DNA of 64,000 nucleotides from Candidatus Latescibacterota bacterium (lineage in GTDB: Bacteria > Latescibacterota > UBA2968 > UBA8231): contig JAJEGS010000018.1 in NCBI GenBank assembly GCA_022819745.1, positions 84,958-148,957 on the forward strand. The letters run 5' to 3'. Each line of letters opens with the position of its first letter. Position 1 is the stretch's first letter. A program made the translations under genes and the position numbers. Of this stretch, positions 52,606-59,355 are shown piece after piece. The notes beneath the pieces are model-generated. The model saw only the letters and a program-made list of their open reading frames with translations, made no database searches and was not told the origin of the DNA.

Positions 52606-52875
52606 ATGCCGGCGATATCTATGTTTTATGGAATAATTGTCTATATGTATTTTATGGACAATAGGCAGCATAATAAGCCACATATACATGCTAAGTATCA
52701 AGGCCAAGAAGTGATCGTTGCAATACCTGATGGCGAGGTTCTTGATGGTAGTATTCCGAACTCAAAAATGAAACTTTTACAAGCGTGGATTGAATTGCAC
52801 AAGGATGAGCTTGTGGCAGACTGGGAACTTGCTGTATCTGGACAACAACCCTACAAAATTGATCCTTTGAGGTAA
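52606..52875 (+). CDS. DUF4160 protein
   Basis: The 89-residue protein has the family pattern of a short hydrophobic N-terminal part and NKPHIHAKYQGQEVIVAIPD, then LLQAWIELHKDELVADWELA. DUF4160 genes are typically next to DUF2442 genes, an arrangement suspected to be a toxin-antitoxin type. The sequence is clearly AT-richer than its neighbours. CGGAGG lies 5-10 bases ahead. It is separated by 5 bp from the DUF2442 gene. Confidence 0.85.
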   Translation: MPAISMFYGIIVYMYFMDNRQHNKPHIHAKYQGQEVIVAIPDGEVLDGSIPNSKMKLLQAWIELHKDELVADWELAVSGQQPYKIDPLR

Positions 52876-52880
52876 ATTTT

Positions 52881-53117
52881 ATGAACCCAAGAATATTAGA
52901 AGCTACTGCAATAGAAGGGCATAAATTGAAGCTGATTTTCGATAATGGAGAGCAAGGGTTCTACGACTGTTCTGGATTATTGGATTTTGGTGTGTTTCAA
53001 GAATTGCAAGACAGAAATTACTTTAAGAAGGCAAAAGCCTTGGATGGAACCGTTGTTTGGCCTCATGGACAAGATATATGTCCTGATACATTGTATTTGG
53101 ATTCTGTAAAAGATTGA
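52881..53117 (+). CDS. DUF2442 protein
   Basis: The 78-residue protein matches DUF2442: VVWPHGQDICPDTLYLDS near the C-terminus is the family signature, preceded by LKLIFDNGEQGFYD and LLDFGVFQELQDRNYFKK. It is probably the DNA-binding or antitoxin-like partner of the DUF4160 protein. The two form an AT-rich cassette in a GC-rich context. Confidence 0.88.
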   Translation: MNPRILEATAIEGHKLKLIFDNGEQGFYDCSGLLDFGVFQELQDRNYFKKAKALDGTVVWPHGQDICPDTLYLDSVKD

Positions 53118-53135
53118 TCCTCAAAACTGTGTAAC

Positions 53136-53318
53136 ATGTGGCGCGATCCAATCATTGCAGAAGTTCGCCGCATACGCGAAGAGTATGCGGCGCAGTATAA
53201 CTACGACATCAAGGCCATTTGCCGCGCTGCTCGTGAACGGCAAAAAACAAGCGGTCACAAAATCGTTTCGTTGTCCTCACGAGCTGCCATAGCATCTCAG
53301 AAAACCGACGCTCCCTAG
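53136..53318 (+). CDS. Small conserved-type protein of unknown function
   Basis: The 60 residues start with WRDPIIAEVRRIREEYAAQY followed by NYDIKAICRAARERQKTSG. Short proteins of this kind are common as hypothetical genes in cyanobacteria and other phyla, often near toxin-antitoxin genes. It lies 18 bp after the DUF2442 gene. Its stop shares bases with the end of the convergent sulfatase gene. Confidence 0.6.
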   Translation: MWRDPIIAEVRRIREEYAAQYNYDIKAICRAARERQKTSGHKIVSLSSRAAIASQKTDAP

Positions 53319-55078
53319 TCCGACAACTTCCGCACGTACACGTAGTAAGGAGCGATAGTCCGCTCTATGCGGTCGTAGAACGAGGCGTAGAGTCGGTCAA
53401 GGCCAGCGGCGAGGTCGATCTCAAAACAGGCGCTCGTCGCAGTAGGATCGACTTCTTGCTGGAGATTTTGGCCGCCGATGGATAGTTGTGCCCAGCCGAG
53501 GGCGAGGGCGACTCCGCCCTCGTAGGCTGGAGCATTTTTCGACTCAATGCCGGCGCGGTACCAGCCGCTGTCGTCGCCTTCAATTCCCGCAGCAAGCGCA
53601 TAGCCAGTTTCCTCGGGCCAACGCCGCAGTTCAATCTGGTAGCGGCCCGCCTCTTTGACATCAACGGCCCAAAAGCCACTCGCAATCTGCCCGGCGCGAA
53701 CTTGGCGCTGATTCCAGACGGCGCTGCACGCCTCGTTTCGGATGTCGTGGGTGGTGAGTTTGGCGGGTTGGTCGTCCCCCCCCAAGGCAATCGGCTCGTC
53801 GCGGTCGAATTGCTCGGAGATGAGTTCCCACCAGTCATCGTATGCTGCGCGCAGGTCGGCGACGGTGTCAGGATGCTCAGCGGCGATGTCCTGCCGTTGG
53901 CCGGGATCTGTGCCTAAGTCGTAGAGCTCGCGGCCGTCGATGAGCCGCCACTTGCCTTTCATCACCGAACTCTTGCGCCATTTGACTGGATTGGCCACGC
54001 GCTGGGTGTCGCAGACGTTGACGCGGTCGGCCAAGGCTGAATCGTCCGCACCGCGCAGCAGTGGTACTAAGCTCCGACCGTGGAAGGTGCGACTAGCTGG
54101 GACTTCGACTTCGCACAAATCGAGCAGGGTCGGCATGAAATCCACGTAACTGGTCAGCGCGTCGATGTCGCGGCCGCCGGCGATGTGTCCGTTGGGATAG
54201 CGGATGAGAAAGGGCACGCGGTGGCCGCCTTCGTACTGGGAGCCTTTTTTGCCGCGCATTCCGGCGTTGTAGCTGCCTGGCCCTTCGCGGGGGAACTGAT
54301 CGTCGTCTAGCTCGACGCCGGTGGCCGTGCCGTTGTCGGTCATAAAGATGAGGATGGTATTGTCGGCGATGCCCAACTCGTCGAGCGTGGCCTGTAACTG
54401 GCCGAAGTTTTCGTCGATGTTGGTGATCATGCCGTAGAAGCGGGCGCGGTCTTCGTGCGGGGTGATGTCGCGGTATTGCTCGACATAGTGCGGCTCGACG
54501 TTGAGCGGGCCGTGCGGAGCGTTAGTGGCGATGTAACAAAAGAAGGGCCAGTCGGCGTTTTCTTTAATAAAGCGTTGCCCCTCGCGGAAGAACACGTCCG
54601 TGCAGTAGCCCTCGTATGGAGTGGGGACGCCGTTTTTGAAATAGGTGTCGTCAAAATAGTCGTTGCCCCAAGGATCGCCCGTGTTGCCGATACCGCCGCC
54701 AGCGTGGTAGATGGATTCGGCAAAGCCGCGCTCGTGCGGCCGGTAGGGCGGGCTGTCGCCGAGATGCCACTTGCCGAAGTGTCCGGTGCGGTAGCCCGCG
54801 TCAGTGAGCACGTCGGCGAGGGTCCACTCGTCGGCGCGCAGCAGCGAGCGGCCGCCAATGGTGTGCCAGACGCCGGCGCTGTTGCAGTAGTGGCCGGTGA
54901 GTAGGCCAGCGCGGGTGGGGGCGCAGGTGGAGCCGACGTGGTAGTCGGTGAAGCGCACGGCGTCTTGGTGGAAGCGGTCGAGGCACGGCGTGCGGATTGC
55001 GCTGTTGCCGTGACAGCCCAAGTCGCCGTAGCCTTGGTCGTCGGTGAGGACGAAGACGATGTTGGGGCGCGAGGTCAT
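53315..55078 (-). CDS. Formylglycine-dependent sulfatase with C-terminal extension
   Basis: The 587-residue product has metal-site Asp13/Asp14 in FVLTDDQGYGDLGCHG and the maturation motif CAPTRAGLLTGHY (Cys52, Arg56). FGKWHLGDSP and FMTDNGTATG follow in family order. Residues about 470-587 form a beta-rich extension (GFWAVDVKEAGRYQIELRRW, FEIDLAAGLDRL) not present in the window's other two sulfatases, perhaps a substrate-binding module. There is no signal peptide. It starts 3 bp after the RraA-like gene's stop, so the two form an operon. Confidence 0.92.
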   Translation of the reverse strand: MTSRPNIVFVLTDDQGYGDLGCHGNSAIRTPCLDRFHQDAVRFTDYHVGSTCAPTRAGLLTGHYCNSAGVWHTIGGRSLLRADEWTLADVLTDAGYRTGHFGKWHLGDSPPYRPHERGFAESIYHAGGGIGNTGDPWGNDYFDDTYFKNGVPTPYEGYCTDVFFREGQRFIKENADWPFFCYIATNAPHGPLNVEPHYVEQYRDITPHEDRARFYGMITNIDENFGQLQATLDELGIADNTILIFMTDNGTATGVELDDDQFPREGPGSYNAGMRGKKGSQYEGGHRVPFLIRYPNGHIAGGRDIDALTSYVDFMPTLLDLCEVEVPASRTFHGRSLVPLLRGADDSALADRVNVCDTQRVANPVKWRKSSVMKGKWRLIDGRELYDLGTDPGQRQDIAAEHPDTVADLRAAYDDWWELISEQFDRDEPIALGGDDQPAKLTTHDIRNEACSAVWNQRQVRAGQIASGFWAVDVKEAGRYQIELRRWPEETGYALAAGIEGDDSGWYRAGIESKNAPAYEGGVALALGWAQLSIGGQNLQQEVDPTATSACFEIDLAAGLDRLYASFYDRIERTIAPYYVYVRKLSD

Positions 55079-55081
55079 GGG

Positions 55082-55822
55082 CTATTGTCCATGTTCGGCG
55101 CGCCAGGCTTCGTATTCGGCGCGGGCTTCTTCGCTGAGCGGGTAATACTTGCGCAGGTGCCCGCCCTCGGCCAGCTTCATGCGGCTGAAGTCCTCCCACT
55201 CGGCATGCGCTTGGGCCTTTTCAGTTAGTTCAGGAGCGAGTTGGGCTGGGACGACGGTGGCACCGTCGTCGTCGGCGACGATGATGTCGCCGGGCATGAC
55301 GAGGGTGTCGCCGCAGGCGATGGGCACGTTGACTGCGAAGGGGAAGATGTTGGTTTGGGTGTGGAAGTTGGGGGTGGTGCCGCGCAGCCAAAGCCCGATG
55401 TCGAGGTCTTTGAGCACCTGGGGGAAGTCGCGGATGCAGCCGTCGATGACCGCGCCGATGCCGCCGCGCCCCATGAAAAAGGTGAGCATCATCTCGCCGA
55501 AGACTCCGCTGTGCATGTCGCCACGCGCATCGACGACGATGATGTCGCCGGGTTGGGTGTGGTACAGGGCGTGGCGGTGGAGCTGTTTTTCCGGGTCGGC
55601 GTATTCATCGACCGAGTATTGGTCTTCGCGCTTGGGCATGAACTGCAAAGTCAGGGCCGGGCCGACGACGTGCTTGCCCGGAGTGCGGGAGACGGGGCCT
55701 TGGATGTGGGGGTCGCGGATGCCCAAGCGGGCTAATTCACCGGCCGCGGTCGCGCTGGAAATAGGGGCGAGGGCGTCGATGAGGTCTTTGGGTGGGCGTT
55801 GGATGTCGTTAGTTTCGACCAT
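55082..55822 (-). CDS. RraA-family protein (4-hydroxy-2-oxoacid aldolase/decarboxylase-like)
   Basis: The 246-residue product has the RraA/HMG-aldolase core: QPGDIIVVDARGDMHSGVFG, GIGAVIDGCIRDFPQVL (Arg-Asp metal-site motif) and VMPGDIIVADDDGATVVP. Such proteins cleave 4-hydroxy-2-oxo acids or decarboxylate oxaloacetate with a divalent metal, although some are only RNase E regulators. The genomic setting with a sulfatase favours a catabolic aldolase role. Confidence 0.85.
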   Translation of the reverse strand: MVETNDIQRPPKDLIDALAPISSATAAGELARLGIRDPHIQGPVSRTPGKHVVGPALTLQFMPKREDQYSVDEYADPEKQLHRHALYHTQPGDIIVVDARGDMHSGVFGEMMLTFFMGRGGIGAVIDGCIRDFPQVLKDLDIGLWLRGTTPNFHTQTNIFPFAVNVPIACGDTLVMPGDIIVADDDGATVVPAQLAPELTEKAQAHAEWEDFSRMKLAEGGHLRKYYPLSEEARAEYEAWRAEHGQ

Positions 55823-55995
55823 GATATCTCCTGTCGTTAGGTACGGGTATTTGTTTAAGCTAAGAACGAGGCGTTGGTAGGGCCAATCGAGTAGCAGGGA
55901 TATAAGAGGTTGACTATTATTTGGACATCTGGCACGAGTGAGCGGTCGTGGACGAGCCGAGAGATGTGTAAGCCCTCCTAATGAGGTGATGACCT

Positions 55996-57450
55996 ATGTT
56001 GACCAGACTGAAAATCTCTAACTTCAAAAATTTGGTGGATGTGGATTTGTATCTCGGTCCGTTTACCTGTGTGGTCGGGCCGAATGGGGTGGGTAAGTCG
56101 AACCTGTTCGACGCGATTCGGTTTTTGAGCGCACTGGCCAATCACACGCTCATGGAAGCCGCCGCCGCCGTGCGCGACCAAGACAGCCGCACACCACACG
56201 TGCGCGATCTTTTCCACCGCGTGGGAGACCATTATGCCGAGCGCATAACCTTTGAGGCAGAGATGATCGTGCCTCGTCGAGCCATCGACGACTTGGGGCA
56301 GGAAGCCGAGGCCAGTATTACATCTTTGCGCTATTCTCTAGAGCTTGCCTACCGAGAGACGGACGATAGCTTAGTACGAGGTGCGCTTGCTATTGTCAAA
56401 GAAGAATTGGTCCCTATCGCCCAACGCGACGCCTCCCAACACCTTTTATTCCCTCACAGTGCAAAGGACTGGCGCAAATCCGCAGTGTGTGGTAAGCGCC
56501 ATGCTCCCTTCATTTCAACCGCCGATGAGGGCGAGAACAGAGTCATAAAACTACATCAGGATGGCGGCAGCAGTGGTCGTCCTTTACCCCGATCTGCCGA
56601 CAACCTGCCGCGCACGGTGCTTTCCATAGCCAATGCAGCGGAAAGCCCTACGGTGTTAGTCGCTCGCCGAGAGATGGAATCTTGGCAGATGCTGCAACTG
56701 GAACCTTCGGCACTGAGAAGGCCCGATGAATTTGTTTCTCCTACCCATTTAGGAGCGGATGGCCGCTATTTGGCGGCTACGTTGTACCGTTTGGCTCGCC
56801 ATGATGGGCAACAGGTAAAAGGCTCTACATATAGCCAGATCGCCAACCGCTTAGCCGAGCTTATTGACGATGTGAATGATATTGATATAGAACGAGATGA
56901 GAAGCGGGAGCTACTAACTTTATATGTAAAAAACGGGGAGGGGACCCAGCACCCAGCACGCGCCCTGTCGGATGGTACCTTGCGCTTCCTAGCGCTGGCC
57001 GTCTTAGAGATCGATCCACAGATGCAGGGTATGCTTTGTCTGGAAGAGCCGGAAAACGGTATTCATCCGGCGCGGATTCCGGCCATATTGCAGCTACTCA
57101 TGGACATTGCGGTGGATACCCAACAGCCTGTTGGGGAGGACAATCCCCTGCGCCAAGTGATCGTTAATACCCACTCGCCTGTAGTATTCCAGCAAGTCCC
57201 GGATGAGAGCGTCGTATTTGTAAAGACAAAAGAGGCCATAGATGGGGAGGGACGCCTCTGCAAAAAGGCCCATTTTCTCTGCCTGTCTGATACTTGGCGA
57301 GCCAAAGAGAGCGAATACGCCGCCCGCAGCGGTGATTTACTTGCCTATCTAAATCCTGTGCTGCCTAAAAAATACGCAGAGGCAGCAAGGCAGAAGCGGG
57401 TAGTCGATAGAGAAGATATGCATAAACTGCTTCTGTCTCCTTCTTGGTAG
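55996..57450 (+). CDS. AAA/RecF-like ATPase of a two-gene (probably defence) cassette
   Basis: The 484-residue product starts with FTCVVGPNGVGKSN (Walker A, residues 24-37). It continues to an ABC-type signature region (RALSDGTLRFLALAVLEI), a Walker B region (GMLCLEEPENGIHP) and a switch His (VIVNTHSPVVF), the layout of AAA_21/OLD-like ATPases. The inserted central part (about 100-270) is not recognised. Twelve base pairs separate it from the next gene. ATPase plus TOPRIM- or DUF4276-type partner pairs are a recurring anti-phage architecture (AbiL, Gabija and OLD-like systems), which is the best inference here. Confidence 0.82.
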   Translation: MLTRLKISNFKNLVDVDLYLGPFTCVVGPNGVGKSNLFDAIRFLSALANHTLMEAAAAVRDQDSRTPHVRDLFHRVGDHYAERITFEAEMIVPRRAIDDLGQEAEASITSLRYSLELAYRETDDSLVRGALAIVKEELVPIAQRDASQHLLFPHSAKDWRKSAVCGKRHAPFISTADEGENRVIKLHQDGGSSGRPLPRSADNLPRTVLSIANAAESPTVLVARREMESWQMLQLEPSALRRPDEFVSPTHLGADGRYLAATLYRLARHDGQQVKGSTYSQIANRLAELIDDVNDIDIERDEKRELLTLYVKNGEGTQHPARALSDGTLRFLALAVLEIDPQMQGMLCLEEPENGIHPARIPAILQLLMDIAVDTQQPVGEDNPLRQVIVNTHSPVVFQQVPDESVVFVKTKEAIDGEGRLCKKAHFLCLSDTWRAKESEYAARSGDLLAYLNPVLPKKYAEAARQKRVVDREDMHKLLLSPSW

Positions 57451-57462
57451 GCTTGGCGTCAG

Positions 57463-58101
57463 ATGCAGGAACTGCGCTACACGCTGCTGGCGGATGGATC
57501 GTCTGACCGCGCCCTCCTACCGATTCTCACTTGGCTAATACGCCAGTACCTCGGTGCGATTCCCATTCAGGCGGAGTTTGCCGACCTGCGTCGCCTATCT
57601 CCTTCTCCTAGGAAACTTTCTGAACGCATTGACAGAAGCGTTGAGTTGTATCCTTGCGATCTGCTCTTTGTACATTGGGACGCGGAAAATGCCCCAATCG
57701 AAGAGCGCGAGGCAGAGATCCGCAAGGCCATAGAGGAAAGTTCGATGGAAGATTCAGTGCGTGTTGTCTGCGTGGTGCCTGTGCGGATGCAGGAAGCATG
57801 GTTACTCATCGACGAAGCTGCGTTGAGAAAGGCTGCGGGCAATCCCAACGGTACTCAACCACTAGCTGTGCCGGACGTGCAAAGACTCGAAGAGTTGGCT
57901 GATCCCAAACAACTCATCCGCGATCTTCTGCGTCAGGCAAGCGAACTTCAAGGGCGTCGCTTAGAGCGCTTCAATTGGCGGTCGAGCGCCCATCGCGTAG
58001 CTGAAATGATCGGCGATTTTAGTCCTCTATACGGATTAGCCGCATTCCAGCGGTTGGCAGCGGCGGTCGAGCAGGTCGCAACCGCAGCGGAATGGCGTTA
58101 G
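57463..58101 (+). CDS. DUF4276/RloB-like (TOPRIM-type) partner of the AAA ATPase
   Basis: The 212-residue product has acidic patches in a TOPRIM-like order: YTLLADGSSDRALLP at the start (Asp11, Asp15), CDLLFVHWDAEN and VPVRMQEAWLLIDEAAL. The usual first Glu of the TOPRIM core is not seen; Asp may replace it. Proteins of this kind act as nucleases with SMC/OLD-type ATPases. It is adjacent to and downstream of the ATPase gene on the same strand. Catalysis is not certain from sequence. Confidence 0.65.
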   Translation: MQELRYTLLADGSSDRALLPILTWLIRQYLGAIPIQAEFADLRRLSPSPRKLSERIDRSVELYPCDLLFVHWDAENAPIEEREAEIRKAIEESSMEDSVRVVCVVPVRMQEAWLLIDEAALRKAAGNPNGTQPLAVPDVQRLEELADPKQLIRDLLRQASELQGRRLERFNWRSSAHRVAEMIGDFSPLYGLAAFQRLAAAVEQVATAAEWR

Positions 58102-58129
58102 AGTCAAACTTTAAACTAGGAGGAAGCAC

Positions 58130-59224
58130 ATGACAGTGGAAGATCGCGGCTCGGCCATTCGGGTCGAGCGCCTGACGGCCATTCCGGTGGGGGCCAAGGG
58201 CTACGTGAAGGTGGAGACGAATATGGGGGTGGTTGGCTGGGGTGAGATCAACAACATGGAGACCAAGGTCGCCTGCGCCTTGGCCGAGTCGCTGGGCTCG
58301 CTCGTCGTCGGCGAAAACCCGACGCGCATTGAGCACCACTGGCAGCGGCTGTTCCGCGCCCATCGCAACCTGCGCGGCGGCGGGCTGATGGTACACGTGA
58401 TTTCGGCTATTGACATGGCGCTGTGGGACATTGCCGGCAAGCTCTATCAGGTGCCGGTGTATCGCCTGTTGGGCGGCCCCTGCCGCGACAAGGTGTGGAT
58501 GTATCCCAGTCCCAAGGCGATCAAGGTCGGCCCTGGGGGCGCGCAATATCACGCGGGGACGCCGGCTGAGGTGGCAGAGTTGGTGCAGCGGGTGGCTGAC
58601 GCGCGCGCCAAGGTGGGGCCGGATGGGGCGGTGATGTTCGATGCGCACAGCATGTTGCCGCTGCCGCTGGTCAAGCAGTTTGCCGGTTATCTCAAGCCGG
58701 ACGATTTGCTGTTTTTGGAAGAGGCGTGGGTGCCGGGCAACATCGAGGCTATGCACAAGCTGCGCGCGGCCGTGCCCGTGCCGTTGGCGACTGGCGAGCG
58801 CGACCGCACCATTTGGGAGGTGCGCGAGATTTTGGAGGCCCAAGTAGTAGATATCCTGCAGCCCGACTGCGGCCACGGCGGCGGCATCAGCCAGATGAAG
58901 AAGGTCGCTGCGCTGTGCGAGGCGCATCACGTGCCGATTGCCCCGCATTGCACTATGTCGTTTCTGGGCCTGACGGCGAGCTTACACGTGGCGGCATCGG
59001 TGGCGTTTTTCCTCATCCACGAGGGCTACGATCACCAATTGCCGGAAGGCGTGGCGCACAAGACGTGGACCTTGGACGCGGAGGGATATGCGTCGCTGCC
59101 GGAAGGGCCGGGATTGGGAGTGGAGATCGACGAGGAAAAGGCCATTGCCGTGGGGCAGGAGAGTGGCCGGCAGTTTAAGTGGCCGGATAATCGGCTGCGG
59201 GATGGGTCGGTGGCCGATTATTAA
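58130..59224 (+). CDS. Mandelate racemase/enolase-superfamily enzyme (galactonate dehydratase-like)
   Basis: The 364-residue product starts at an ATG with AGGAGG upstream. Typical positions: HVISAIDMALWDIAGKLY in the cap, FDAHSML (metal Asp plus a His as in the ManD/galactonate dehydratase group), LLFLEEAW (Glu), LATGERDRT (Glu) and APHCTMSFLG (His). There is no K-x-K, which points to a His-based general acid/base on the dehydratase branch. Substrate unknown. It is not a close relative of the three other enolase-superfamily genes in the window. Confidence 0.9.
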   Translation: MTVEDRGSAIRVERLTAIPVGAKGYVKVETNMGVVGWGEINNMETKVACALAESLGSLVVGENPTRIEHHWQRLFRAHRNLRGGGLMVHVISAIDMALWDIAGKLYQVPVYRLLGGPCRDKVWMYPSPKAIKVGPGGAQYHAGTPAEVAELVQRVADARAKVGPDGAVMFDAHSMLPLPLVKQFAGYLKPDDLLFLEEAWVPGNIEAMHKLRAAVPVPLATGERDRTIWEVREILEAQVVDILQPDCGHGGGISQMKKVAALCEAHHVPIAPHCTMSFLGLTASLHVAASVAFFLIHEGYDHQLPEGVAHKTWTLDAEGYASLPEGPGLGVEIDEEKAIAVGQESGRQFKWPDNRLRDGSVADY

Positions 59225-59256
59225 CGGACGTTGCGCACCGGCGTCGAACCGGTAGG

Positions 59257-59288
59257 CGTAGGGGGCGGTTTGGGAACCGCCCCCTACG
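59257..59288. repeat. Perfect 14-bp-stem REP-like hairpin
   Basis: CGTAGGGGGCGGTT (59257-59270), loop TGGG, AACCGCCCCCTACG (59275-59288). It lies between the enolase-superfamily gene and the S55-type gene, which converge here. It shares its GGGGCGGTT-TGGG-AACCGCCCC core with the copy at 59329. Confidence 0.8.
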
Positions 59289-59328
59289 TTGTTTGGGTGG
59301 CAGTACGGATTCACCTAGCGGCTGGGGT

Positions 59329-59350
59329 GGGGCGGTTTGGGAACCGCCCC
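59329..59350. repeat. Second REP-like hairpin copy
   Basis: GGGGCGGTT (59329-59337), loop TGGG, AACCGCCCC (59342-59350), the same core and flank (CCTA) as 59257-59288, 40 bp away. Both may terminate the converging genes and belong to a dispersed repeat family (with 9335-9375). Confidence 0.75.
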
Positions 59351-59355
59351 CTATA

